Positions 52,901 to 60,919 of a stretch of DNA of 64,000 bases are shown piece by piece (the first letter of the stretch is position 1; the number at the start of each line of letters is the position of its first letter). Origin of the DNA: an uncultured Sutterella sp. (GTDB lineage: Bacteria > Pseudomonadota > Gammaproteobacteria > Burkholderiales > Burkholderiaceae_F); the NCBI GenBank assembly GCA_905197905.1, contig CAJKAP010000004.1:1-64000 (forward strand), read 5' to 3'. The notes beneath the pieces are model-generated. The model saw nothing but the letters and a program-made list of their open reading frames with translations, searched no databases and was not told the DNA's origin. Made by a program: the position numbers and the translations under genes.

Positions 52901-53590
52901 AATGCGACGGTCCTCATCAAGGAGCACTTCGGTGAGCGCTGCGTCTTCTTGCGACTCGGCGAGTCGTTTGAGGTTTCCAACGAAGTTTTCTAAGAATTGC
53001 AACCCTTTCCAGCGAGGATTCTCGGCTAAGCGCACCCAAAGGTCACGTTGCCAGTCGTAGTCGGGAGAAGTTTTTAGCGCCGCCTCTTCAGCGAGCCAAA
53101 TCTCTTTTTCGCCTAAAATGTCGCTCGAGACGTTGAGCCAGCGGAAAATCCAGTCAGCGCGGTAACTCGCATAAACGACAAAAAGTGCTGCCAGGCGGCG
53201 CGCAAACTGATAAATGGCCTCGTCGTTTTTCCCGTCTAAGAAGTAGGCTAAGCGCTCATGAGTCTTTTGTGCACGAAAGCTCATCTCCCCATCTTCACGC
53301 AAAATGCGCCAAATCATCCACTCGGCTTCGTTCCCAACGACGTTAGCTAAAGGGGCTTTCGCGAAAAAGCCCATCCATTCGCCTGGGTTCACAAATTCCC
53401 AGCCAGCACAGATGCCGTGGCGCTTGGCAATTGCGCGCGCGAGATCTGTCGCCACAGCCCCCGTAGGGACCAAGAGCGGCACGTGGTCAAAAAGACCCAG
53501 CCCCTTGCCCTCTTCCTTCATCGCGTCCAAATTGTGTAGCAAAATTAAGCGCAACACTTCGTAGGCGTTGCTGTAGACGGTATGAATCAT
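49955..53590 (-). CDS. recC: RecC, Chi-recognition subunit of exonuclease V
   Basis: This 1211-residue scaffold subunit splits the DNA strands and reads Chi in E. coli. It begins MIHTVYSNAYEVLRLILLHN and has LLVPTGAVATDLARAIAKRHGICAGWEFVNPGEWM, as RecC does, then LHVFMPFVLPPLMLPVFKALA, SSMEALRGLPYRVVFIVGLDADCGFPG and FLDWILAARDRLIVTYV. It is slightly longer than E. coli RecC (1122), with an acidic Asp/Glu/Gly insert near residues 288-305 (AAEGEDEAEGEGG). First gene of the operon; its stop overlaps recB. Order recC-recB-recD, with no ptrA between. Confidence 0.95.
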   Translation of the reverse strand: MIHTVYSNAYEVLRLILLHNLDAMKEEGKGLGLFDHVPLLVPTGAVATDLARAIAKRHGICAGWEFVNPGEWMGFFAKAPLANVVGNEAEWMIWRILREDGEMSFRAQKTHERLAYFLDGKNDEAIYQFARRLAALFVVYASYRADWIFRWLNVSSDILGEKEIWLAEEAALKTSPDYDWQRDLWVRLAENPRWKGLQFLENFVGNLKRLAESQEDAALTEVLLDEDRRIKLPQTLHVFMPFVLPPLMLPVFKALALSGRDIWFYMLNPSSAYWFDSASAAKIATDDAAEGEDEAEGEGGAFSSISSSNIHPLLSADAGAIRANIDRLWQFTTETDEVALLDARTAEDGAPPPEKQTTWDIARFQHMAQRLTLDADMESDRESYFIERRGETLLSRVQDSLLNNQVDEILLPNGQLKDEEDQSILFWNAPNETRQWEAVADAIETLFAKDKTLKPSDILVATPDVTAAAPLIDKVFGSIPFERRFPWRLTGVAPIATEELAEAISGLSALMNTRAARETLEAWLALPPIAKRFSLTTEELTLLGEWLAAAGYREGLSEEHLRAWDPQVFSFDAEMNLLSAIERLTLGYALPDDEGLPLAGVLPRHGDEFGAYRNVHERADLLETLQSIALTLEDFRQETLVERPAAYWAQWLMRAIHAFFASPEEMSGVKAVLKELLRELSLAGETDEERGEGITLSFALFMHALLGKLEVSAGRPGPSAEVTISSMEALRGLPYRVVFIVGLDADCGFPGTMQREEFDLMRFAPRRGDRDSRRDRRSLFLDWILAARDRLIVTYVTSSKLAEAEVMQPSVVVQELRDWLLSLVPEEERREEEARRLTELLPLNTYSLENFLPSQALWLSHDKEALRARRDVEEGKMGSSRITVIASALPPVQGAEPGWSITDAKNPPIELPLSVLASFVKAPEKWIANAASFFPPPDPTSREESVWPQITGLEGWQKKSNFLEDLKAQESINSIAKRRAEDPTAGAREARVWLERSTFALAIEARERFESDTQGWSALPEESHRLSLFGGRVILTGTLKALYKGTLSEGENNEHTGRILTTLSASSHYGQTMALSWVFANALAQKEDEAVGFYGVMLKKDNNHKLPYVETLSALPPPSGLCRELLEDAIEVFLTACATPTDVIAEEKDNQGFALLFGGDMKSKRYSTSKRLEAGQNLMVPFEEERFRALWRVWWSVVKTQNGGIQTGGEA

Positions 53591-53736
53591 GAGCGGGCGA
53601 TTCCTCTAGCTGGTGGTCCAAAAATTCAGTCGGCACTCCTCTCATTTTGCCATTAAGCCTAAGAGTTTGCAGTGCGTTTTCTGAGTGTATCACTAACTGA
53701 TCTCACTCGCGAGGCTTTTCTCCTTTTTCTCGGTAA

Positions 53737-53776
53737 CAAAAAGGCCGCCCGAATCAAACCGATTCTAAGCAGCCTC
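53737..53776 (-). terminator. Terminator of the ferric reductase-like gene
   Basis: The minus strand reads AGGC.GC...GAATC, a loop, GATTC...GC.GCCT and then TTTTG. The stem is imperfect but long. Confidence 0.7.
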
Positions 53777-53801
53777 TTTGCCGACGTTTCTTCTTTTTTT
53801 T

Positions 53802-55118
53802 TTAGTAGATTTCCGAGTGGAAGCCCTCTTCCGAGCCACGCAGTGCCTTCCAAGATTTGAGGAGCGAGCGGGTCATCTTCGGATTGGCACACACGGCCAT
53901 CGTGGCGAATTCCTTCGTGATGACATCTTCACCCTTCAAGTGGGCTTTCTTCACGCCAGACTCATAAATTTCAAAGGCAATGCCAAGCTTGGCGGCCTGC
54001 TCACGAACGAGTTCGACACCACCCTCTTCACTCATCGTACGCACAGACCAGATGAGCTTAATGGGTGGGAGCTTCTTGCCTTCAGAAACGGCCTTCTCAG
54101 CCAATTCCATCCAAGCGATAAAGGGAGCGATCCCCACGCCGCCAGCCACCCAGAGCTGACCCTTCGTGGTGTCTTCAAATTTCGGCAAGAAGGTACCCCA
54201 GGGGCCCTCTACAAAAATCTTGTCGCCTGCGACCTTAGGCACAATGCTCTGCGTCCAAACGCCCACATTCTTAATCCAGAAAAAGAGTTCGTTTTTGGCG
54301 CGATCCACCCCGGCGACCGTAAAGGGATGGGGGTCTTCTTTGTCGCCAGCAAAGGAGAGATAGGCAAACTGACCGGCAATCATCTTCTGCGCCATCTCGC
54401 TTTTCACCGTCAAGCGGATGAGCGAATGATTGACTTCAACCTTCTCAACCACCGCCTCTTCTCGCATATCCACTCCGATACGACGACGCAAAATGCGAAT
54501 CGCAGCCCAGAGCCCGATGATCGTGATGATCAAATTGATCCAGCCCAAGGGCATGATCATTTCCGTTTCTTTAAAGAGTCGCGTGCAATGGAGTGCCAAT
54601 GCCACATAGATCCAAGCCCACATACGGTGCACACGCTCCCACGCATCCCACTGCATCTTGCCCTGACCAAAGCGCATATCGCGCCAGACAATGGAGAGCA
54701 TGTAGAGCGAGGCGAAGATCCCAAGGAGGGCGCCCACCGGGTGCGAAATAATCCAGATCTTTTGCCAAAGCGTATCCATCACGTGGCCGCCTTCCATCAT
54801 CGAGACTTGCTCAAGGGGCAAGAACATCGTGAAGATGGGCGAGAGGAAATGCATCATCGCAAAAGCAAACATCGCCCAGCCCAAGGACTTATGGTGCCCC
54901 ATCAATTTATCGAGCGGCTCGCCAAAGAAACTTTCAAGCCAACGCGGACGTGCAGCGATGATGATGCACTCGGCCATCAGGGTCCAGGAGACCACGCCAG
55001 TAATGACGAATACTTGGTGCAGCGTTTCGCGCGAATTCCAAGCAAAAGGAAAAACATAAATCCCTACAAGGTAGGCGAGCGCGAGAACGGTAAAGAGGAT
55101 CAGATTAAAGCGAAACAT
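53802..55118 (-). CDS. Ferric reductase-like membrane flavoprotein (NOX/FRE family)
   Basis: This 438-residue inner-membrane protein has two parts. Residues 1-215 hold six or so membrane helices with histidines placed to hold b-type haem (GHHKSLGWAMFAFAMMHF, ISHPVGALLGIF, HRMWAWIYVALALH). Residues about 215-438 are a ferredoxin-reductase-type module: FAD binding near HPFTVAG, then VAGGVGIAPFIAWME for NAD(P)H and a final FHSEIY. Electrons from NAD(P)H would cross to a periplasmic acceptor, ferric iron or another. It could supply electrons to the periplasmic flavoproteins of this genome, but that is speculation. Monocistronic. Confidence 0.85.
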   Translation of the reverse strand: MFRFNLILFTVLALAYLVGIYVFPFAWNSRETLHQVFVITGVVSWTLMAECIIIAARPRWLESFFGEPLDKLMGHHKSLGWAMFAFAMMHFLSPIFTMFLPLEQVSMMEGGHVMDTLWQKIWIISHPVGALLGIFASLYMLSIVWRDMRFGQGKMQWDAWERVHRMWAWIYVALALHCTRLFKETEMIMPLGWINLIITIIGLWAAIRILRRRIGVDMREEAVVEKVEVNHSLIRLTVKSEMAQKMIAGQFAYLSFAGDKEDPHPFTVAGVDRAKNELFFWIKNVGVWTQSIVPKVAGDKIFVEGPWGTFLPKFEDTTKGQLWVAGGVGIAPFIAWMELAEKAVSEGKKLPPIKLIWSVRTMSEEGGVELVREQAAKLGIAFEIYESGVKKAHLKGEDVITKEFATMAVCANPKMTRSLLKSWKALRGSEEGFHSEIY

Positions 55119-55210
55119 AGTGAGTCAGGAGTCAAAACTCAGTCTAAGAGAGCGGTTGCAATCATTGCGCACTAATTAGACAAAGTTTACGTTATCGCAC
55201 GCTTAAGAAA

Positions 55211-55283
55211 AAGGAGAGCCCCCCTACTTCCCCAGGGAGCTCCCCCATTTGGGAGAGGCTTGCACCTCTCCTCTCGGTTAAGA
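55211..55283 (-). terminator. Possible terminator of the DUF262 operon
   Basis: The minus strand has GGAGAG...CTCTCC hairpins and ends in GGCTCTCC followed by TTTTTCTT. The stem-loop is long and several pairings compete. Confidence 0.5.
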
Positions 55284-55302
55284 AAATATGCGTCTAGTGC
55301 GT

Positions 55303-57492
55303 CTAGACGTCCCAGAACGCTTCCACGATTTCCACAACGCGCGAGACCTCTTCGGCTTTCACTTCTCCGGCGAGAGCATTCTGTAAGCCCATCAAAAGAA
55401 GCATATTGGGCCAAGGCACGGTGCGCTTTACGCCTGCCGTCAGAATCGTCGCTTTAAAGTCAGGGTGAATCGCGCCTAAGCTTTGCGCGGTGTGCGCATC
55501 CACAAAAGCGAAATTACCGACCTTTTCGAGCACCGCATGGCGCACTCGCCCTTCGACTTCAACTAAGTCTCGTGTGAGCCAAGCTTCAAGTGCCCCATCG
55601 TTAGCTGCCGCAGGCAATGTGCGCTTACGGGTACTTTCTAGCATAAAGAAGACGACCTTTTGGGCGACCTTCTTTGGGTCACTCAAGCGCCGTACGAGCT
55701 TTGCATTGCCACGCGTTTGGGCCGCGAGTTTTTCGCCTTCAAGCACTTTTTCTAATCGTGCGATCAAGCTTTCTGGCGCCGTCAGGAGCGCTCGGTAGAG
55801 CACACACTCACGAGCGCGCAAAATGCGCTTGCGGCACTCTTCACTACTCGCCTCTTTGCGGCGTGCCCAGCTCTCCAACGTATGCCAGAGTTTGGCGGCC
55901 TTTTCTGGCGTAAAGTAGGTTCCCGCATCCATCATCTGGAGGGCGAGTGGCGCATCACTTGCGTCCGAGAGCTGCAGCCATCCGTCTCCTAGGAAACGAA
56001 TGATGGAGAGCCAAGTATCTGCCGCCGAAGGGGCGCCAGTGACTTTCTTCCTTTTTTGCCCCTTGAGGCTCTTTTTCCCTTGCTCTGCGGCTTCGAGTCG
56101 TCCGCGATAGGCAGCAAGCATCCCGCGCACCCAATTGTTGTTGTGCTGCAAGCTCTGGAGAATTCGCTTGGCAACGCGCTCAGAGAGTTCCGTCCCATTT
56201 TTGACGGGAAGAAGCTTCTCGAGGCCACCACTGACTGTGCGCCCAAAGGCATCAGCCCAAGCGACAGGGACGCGCCCCTGTGGGTTTGCCACACGCAAGT
56301 AGCAAAGGAAAGCGAAGTACTTGGCTTTGGTGGATAAATGATCCGCATAGTCGAGCTCTCGCTGTGCACCAAAAACAGTACTCTTCTCGAGGAACGTACT
56401 CGTCATTAAGCGTGGCGTTTGCGTGCTCTCATCCAAGGTCATATCGAGTTCCGTTAAAAACGCCCGGATCATCTCGACAATCCCCTTTTCTCTCACAATG
56501 GGTTCACGCACACTCACAAGGGGCTCTTCATCTTCGAGCTCATCGACGGAGAGCGCCGGGAGCGGATCCCTTAAGGGAAGAAGCGACTTATCTTCAGGCG
56601 CTGACTCTGGAATATAGGGCCGTGGCGTGCCACTCGGCGCAATTCTCGCCGCAATCTCCGCGGGGCTCTGTAGTCTAAAGAGCGAGGGGCGTCCTGCTGG
56701 GCGCTCTTGGTCAGGCAAATCAAAGGAAAGCTCATAGTCTTCTAAGTTTGCCAAGCGGAAAAGAACCGTAGAGAGTCGCCACGCCTCATCGTAGAGCGCT
56801 GAGAAGTGACGGTGTTCTCGCTCAGGGAGCGCCGAGAGCATCGTTGCGCGATAGCGATCTGCTAAGCGGTAAGCCTCTTCATGACGATTGAGTTCATCAA
56901 AGGCAAGAATCTGCTCTTGAAGGTCAATTTCACCATAGTCGTGGAGCACAAAGCCGATACGAGAAAAGAGCGCTTCTACTGCCCCCTTCTCTTTCAGCTC
57001 AAAGGCCTCAATGGCAACCTTGGTTCTCGAGAGCCCATTGTGGCGCTCAAGCGCAAAGGCACCTGGGAAAAGTTCATTTAGGGTGCTTAGCCTCTGCTGC
57101 CCATCAATCACGTAGCAGCGGGTGCTTCCACGAACGCGTGCCACAGAGAGCGTTCCAATGAAAAAGGGTTCCGCGTGCGGATGCGCAATTAAGCGGGCAA
57201 TGGCTTCCTTAAAGGTTTCCTTTTGCGCTCGGGTCCAACCGTTCACACGTTGATAAATGGGAATAATCGGTGTCTCATAAGCGGCAAGAAAACTCGTAAG
57301 CGTCATCAGACGGCTCTCACCCAAGGAAGAATGCTTTTTCGCGTCTTCTTGGTCTCCAGAGAGCGTACGTTCATCGCGCTTTTCTTTGGCTTTTTTCCCA
57401 AAGTTGGCGAGCATCTCGGGCGTCATTTCTGGCGTCTTCTTTTCTGCTTCCTCTTTCGGAGCGACTTTTTTCGTCATCACTTTTTCACTCAT
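55303..57492 (-). CDS. DUF262-domain protein B
   Basis: This 729-residue cytoplasmic protein has the DUF262 (GmrS-like, ParB/Srx fold) core: a short basic-acidic leader, then PIIPIYQRVNGWTRAQKETF, a PFFIGTLS strand and YVIDGQQRLSTLNEL (about residues 75-145). In GmrSD this domain binds and hydrolyses nucleotides. The rest (150-729) is mostly helical and unrecognised. I cannot find the H-x-x-x-H/N-type HNH (DUF1524) nuclease that normally follows DUF262 in GmrSD. The start overlaps the stop of the preceding DUF262 gene (ATGA), so the two are co-translated. A defence role is inferred from the family. Confidence 0.8.
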   Translation of the reverse strand: MSEKVMTKKVAPKEEAEKKTPEMTPEMLANFGKKAKEKRDERTLSGDQEDAKKHSSLGESRLMTLTSFLAAYETPIIPIYQRVNGWTRAQKETFKEAIARLIAHPHAEPFFIGTLSVARVRGSTRCYVIDGQQRLSTLNELFPGAFALERHNGLSRTKVAIEAFELKEKGAVEALFSRIGFVLHDYGEIDLQEQILAFDELNRHEEAYRLADRYRATMLSALPEREHRHFSALYDEAWRLSTVLFRLANLEDYELSFDLPDQERPAGRPSLFRLQSPAEIAARIAPSGTPRPYIPESAPEDKSLLPLRDPLPALSVDELEDEEPLVSVREPIVREKGIVEMIRAFLTELDMTLDESTQTPRLMTSTFLEKSTVFGAQRELDYADHLSTKAKYFAFLCYLRVANPQGRVPVAWADAFGRTVSGGLEKLLPVKNGTELSERVAKRILQSLQHNNNWVRGMLAAYRGRLEAAEQGKKSLKGQKRKKVTGAPSAADTWLSIIRFLGDGWLQLSDASDAPLALQMMDAGTYFTPEKAAKLWHTLESWARRKEASSEECRKRILRARECVLYRALLTAPESLIARLEKVLEGEKLAAQTRGNAKLVRRLSDPKKVAQKVVFFMLESTRKRTLPAAANDGALEAWLTRDLVEVEGRVRHAVLEKVGNFAFVDAHTAQSLGAIHPDFKATILTAGVKRTVPWPNMLLLMGLQNALAGEVKAEEVSRVVEIVEAFWDV

Positions 57493-59045
57493 CGCACACG
57501 TCTCCCAGAGGCAAAATCATAAAAGGCTTTACTCACCATGTCGGGCGCTACCACAAAGGCAAAGCTATCGAGCGCGGCGCGCGCAGAACTGTGTAGTGGC
57601 AGAAGGCTATACCAATCCTCCGCTCGAAGCGCACGCATCACCACCCACTCTTCGTTCCCGCCATGGGCTCGAAGTGCTTTGGCCCCAGCGCCCAACATCA
57701 TCGCGACAAGGATTTCTAAGGCCATCATGTCTTCTTCGGCATGGTGTTCACGAGCGCTCTTTCGCGTCGCTTTTTTCTTCAAGCTCCAGCTGGGGTAATA
57801 CGTATCGAGCGTGCGCAGTAGCACTGCAAAGGCGGTTAGCACCCAGGGTTCTCGGTAAAAGTTCGCAATCGTTTGTTTTTGATCGGTCACCTCGTTCGTG
57901 AAGCCCACAAGTTCATCGTAATCATCGAAAAGACGGCACCCTGAACACCAGAGGTCGGTCAAAAGGCTACGTTCATCGTCTTTCACTTTACTCTGCGGAA
58001 TGAGCGCTTTTTCGCCTTCGAGCACACTCACGCCTTCCAAGAAGACGTCTTGGAGTTCAAAAGCTTTCTTTAAAAAGCGGAAATACCCTTCGCCACTCTT
58101 AAAACGTTCGGCAAGCGACGGATGCCATTCATCGTCATCGTCGTAAAAGGTCTGACGCTGTCCTTTCAAGCGGCTAATGGGATCGGCCATGAGCCCCGTC
58201 CCCGTTTGTTCATCCAAGGGCCAACGATATTGGTTTTGCCAGTATTGGCGAGCCATCGCCCCCGTGTGCCCCATGAGCTCCGCTTGCAGGAGTTGCACAA
58301 AGCCGTGTGTCACCACCCAATCGGGATCAATGTCGCCCGCAATCCATTTGTCGAGCGTCATATCGCGCCAGAGAAAATGCCGTTTATCCTCAGGCGGGAA
58401 GCCTTCGGCCGCTTCTCGGCGCTCGGCAATTTGCCCTTCGAGTTTGTCTAGAAGTGCATGGAATTTCGCGAGTTTCTTCTCTGGCGACTTATCCTCATCG
58501 CCATAGAGCACATATTCACGATAGTGGTGTGCTTTCAAACGGTCGCTTGCCATCACCGGCACACGGATTTGGTCTGGGTTGAGGTTAAGAGAGCGTTTAA
58601 TCGCACTGGCGCTCGCCTTGTCTTTAACGACAAGTACCGCAATCGTGAGCTCATCCATCGGGAGACGAATCGCATCCATCTTGGCGCGTGTGGCTTCAGA
58701 CACCGCAAGAAGCGTTTGGCGAGTTTCTGTGGAAGGCACAGACCAATTGGGAATTTTGACGCGCACGTCTTTCCCACGGCGCTCATGCGTATAGAGCCAA
58801 ATGAGAATGGAGCAAAGGCGCTGTTGCCCGTCTAGAAGCACATATTCGCCAGGCGCTGTCTCTTCGAGAATGACGGTGCCCAAGTGTGCCCCAGCTTTTA
58901 ATTGGGTTAAAAAGCGAATCACGGCCGAGGCGCGCCAGACAAAGGGGCGCTGATCAGCAGCAATGGTGACCGATTGGGTATAGGTTTTAAAGAAATCGGT
59001 TAGGCTCATTTGCGAAACCGACAGGCAGTTATCGATGGTTTTCAC
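57489..59045 (-). CDS. DUF262-domain protein A
   Basis: I chose the GTG at 59045 (518 residues) because GGAGGAAGGA lies just before it; the frame also offers a GTG at 59069. The DUF262 core here is ADQRPFVWRASAVIRFLTQL, HLGTVILEETAPGEYVLLDG and QQRLCSILIWLY (about 32-85). The F-V-W in place of the usual Y-Q-R...W is a variant, and DGQQRL is intact. The remainder is helical, charged and unrecognised, with no HNH motif. It lies upstream of and overlaps the second DUF262 gene, suggesting a two-component complex. A terminator at 59244-59281 separates it from the gene at 59301. Confidence 0.78.
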   Translation of the reverse strand: MKTIDNCLSVSQMSLTDFFKTYTQSVTIAADQRPFVWRASAVIRFLTQLKAGAHLGTVILEETAPGEYVLLDGQQRLCSILIWLYTHERRGKDVRVKIPNWSVPSTETRQTLLAVSEATRAKMDAIRLPMDELTIAVLVVKDKASASAIKRSLNLNPDQIRVPVMASDRLKAHHYREYVLYGDEDKSPEKKLAKFHALLDKLEGQIAERREAAEGFPPEDKRHFLWRDMTLDKWIAGDIDPDWVVTHGFVQLLQAELMGHTGAMARQYWQNQYRWPLDEQTGTGLMADPISRLKGQRQTFYDDDDEWHPSLAERFKSGEGYFRFLKKAFELQDVFLEGVSVLEGEKALIPQSKVKDDERSLLTDLWCSGCRLFDDYDELVGFTNEVTDQKQTIANFYREPWVLTAFAVLLRTLDTYYPSWSLKKKATRKSAREHHAEEDMMALEILVAMMLGAGAKALRAHGGNEEWVVMRALRAEDWYSLLPLHSSARAALDSFAFVVAPDMVSKAFYDFASGRRVR

Positions 59046-59243
59046 CAGTCCTTCCTCCTCGGCGAGCACAGCGGGCTTCTCCTTCTTCTTGAGTGTTAGG
59101 TTGCGCCTTGGTTTGGGGCGCTTGAGAATGGCAGAAGCCCGTGTGTAGTGATTGGGGATATGCTTTTCATTTTACGCCACGGATCGGGAAAGGAAACCTT
59201 TTATTTTGCGCTTTGCCCTCTCTCTTAGGGAAATTCCGAACAC

Positions 59244-59281
59244 AAAAAAGCCACCGAGAGAGGTGATTTCATCAGTGGCTT
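59244..59281 (-). terminator. Terminator of the basic-tailed hypothetical gene
   Basis: The minus strand reads AAGCCAC, a loop, GTGGCTT and then TTTT. Confidence 0.8.
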
Positions 59282-59300
59282 CAAAGAGAACTGTCGAATT

Positions 59301-60020
59301 TTATTCAGTGGCGTCGTCCTTTTGGACTTTCTTTCTTGTCGTACGACGAGGCTTTTTCGCGGCCGCTGCCATCGCCTTCTCTTCAGCCTTAGCGGCACGA
59401 GCGGCTTCTTTGGCAGCCTTCGCCTTGGCGGCTTCTTCTTGCTTACGCAAGCGCGCTTCAATCTTTTCTAAGCGAGCGCGGTTCACATCGTCGCAAAGCG
59501 GCAAATCGCCCAACGTGAGCTTACGGTTGGGATTATTCTTTTCGCGCTCATATTCAATACGAGCCGCTTCAGCGTTTTTGGCGTCTTCTTCATCCGTTGC
59601 TTCGCCATTAATGCCCCCTTGGAGCACGAGAACGGCTAAGTCTTGCAGGCGATGCGCAGGACCACGCACATCCATTGCTTTTAAGAGGTGATCAGACCAG
59701 AGCACTTCCCCATCGTTACATTCCATGTGGAGGTGACGCTGCTTAAAGGTTGCCACCCCTTCATAGACGTGGCGCTTAAATTCAAAGCGAAAACGCGTTT
59801 TGATGGTGCCACCGCGCACAATGATGAGCCAGTCGACAAAGGCCAAACGAATTGTGATGGCTTTGTTGTTCCAGCCGAGCACGACTTCAGCAAAAGACTC
59901 TTTTAGCGAGGGGAAATCGCGCAGAAGAATCTCTGTCGAAGGCATATTATCAATGCGCTTATCTTGACAGATTTGGTCAATGGCGCGGTCAATCCAATCA
60001 AAGCGGCCCGATCCTAGCAT
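59301..60020 (-). CDS. Hypothetical protein with Lys/Ala-rich tail
   Basis: This is a 239-residue soluble protein. The N-terminal 150 residues form an unrecognised domain (FDWIDRAIDQICQDKRIDNM; TRFRFEFKRHVYEGVATFKQ; HMECNDGEVLWSDHLLKAMD). Residues about 185-239 are a long helix of Ala, Lys and Glu that turns into a strongly basic end (AAAAKKPRRTTRKKVQKDD), like histone-H1-type or coiled tails in bacterial DNA-binding proteins. It precedes the DUF262 genes on the same strand but is separated by a terminator. A DNA-related role is a guess from the tail. Confidence 0.6.
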   Translation of the reverse strand: MLGSGRFDWIDRAIDQICQDKRIDNMPSTEILLRDFPSLKESFAEVVLGWNNKAITIRLAFVDWLIIVRGGTIKTRFRFEFKRHVYEGVATFKQRHLHMECNDGEVLWSDHLLKAMDVRGPAHRLQDLAVLVLQGGINGEATDEEDAKNAEAARIEYEREKNNPNRKLTLGDLPLCDDVNRARLEKIEARLRKQEEAAKAKAAKEAARAAKAEEKAMAAAAKKPRRTTRKKVQKDDATE

Positions 60021-60137
60021 GTGGTCTATTCCTAGAGAAAAATAGCGTCGCCCACGAAAAAAGGCGACCAGTGCTCTCCATTATAAGGAATTTGGCACTT
60101 TGTCGCCTTTTGTCTTTGCGTTGCTAGGTTTGCCCGT

Positions 60138-60479
60138 TTAGTCTGCAACCTTAATGCCTTCGTTTTTTGCATAGCCGTGGGCAAATTCGCAGATCACCTC
60201 GAGCATCGCGGGAAGTGTGGGATACTCGGGCGAGAGCTCATAGACCACGTGCGGCGGCATCATCGTCACGACTCGACGCTTGATTAACTGATGCTCTTCC
60301 AATTCACGCAACTGCTGAGCGAGGATCTTTTCCGAAATTTCAGGAATCCCACGCTTTAAGGTGGAAAAGCGCGTATCGCCATGATGAATGTGCCAGAGGA
60401 TACGCAATTTCCACTTGCCACCCAGGATGGCGTTGTGGAGTTGCAGGGCACAACTGTATTTGGATTCTAGATTTAACAT
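60138..60479 (-). CDS. HxlR-family transcriptional regulator
   Basis: I chose the ATG at 60479 (113 residues), with GGGAGAAC upstream; the frame extends further but the longer form would translate through the operator. The winged HTH is typical of HxlR: LHNAILGGKWKLRILWHIHHGDTRF, then LKRGIPEISEKILAQQLREL and RRVVTMMPPHVVYELSPEY. The cysteine at residue 10 (SKYSCALQ) stands where redox-sensing HxlR relatives (YodB, HypR, QorR type) carry theirs, so thiol sensing is plausible. It is divergent from the DJ-1/PfpI gene, and the shared region holds three matching half-sites, so it probably controls that gene and itself. Confidence 0.9.
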   Translation of the reverse strand: MLNLESKYSCALQLHNAILGGKWKLRILWHIHHGDTRFSTLKRGIPEISEKILAQQLRELEEHQLIKRRVVTMMPPHVVYELSPEYPTLPAMLEVICEFAHGYAKNEGIKVAD

Positions 60480-60501
60480 TTTTGTTCTCCCAATACGTTG
60501 G

Positions 60502-60549
60502 ATAGACAATGTATTGTTGTTGAATAGACATTGTTTCAACATTGTCTAT
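60502..60549. promoter_or_regulatory. Operator with three half-sites between hxlR-like and DJ-1-like genes
   Basis: ATAGACAATGT (60502-60512) and its exact reverse complement ACATTGTCTAT (60539-60549) flank a third near-copy ATAGACATTGT (60524-60534). This fits a dimeric regulator's binding array directly upstream of the HxlR-type gene. Confidence 0.7.
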
Positions 60550-60919
60550 ATTTTTGCCAAGTTCACGTGAAATGGACTCTTTTGGCGACCCAACGCGTTA
60601 TGCTGACAGTATGGCGTTTTTTGAGAAATGATTCTCGTTAAAAAAGCAACAAATGTCGAAAAAAGTTTAACGGTTTTTTGCTGAAAAAGGCGACTTTTTT
60701 CACCTCTCCAACCCATCCCTTCTCTCAATCCCTTCTCCTTATCCAAATTTTCCTTTTGGTTAGTCACGCACCTTTTCGTTTGTGCCTCCCAAAACAGTAA
60801 GTTATTGCCCAAAAGAAAGGACTCCGATAGAGTTTCTCTCAAGTCGTGTGAGTCTTCTTGCCGTTTAGTCTCCGGCCAAGAAAGCGCTCTTCCTTTAAAT
60901 GAAATCAGGAAACTTTTTT
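60550..60919. other. Intergenic region before the DJ-1-like gene
   Basis: The region is AT-rich, with no gene seen. It presumably contains the promoter of the DJ-1/PfpI gene. CAGGA lies 9 bases before its ATG. Confidence 0.35.

Noticed and set aside
53778..55175. 465-codon frame opposite the ferric reductase-like gene
   Set aside because: His/Arg-rich shadow frame with no domain pattern; the minus-strand gene is clearly real.
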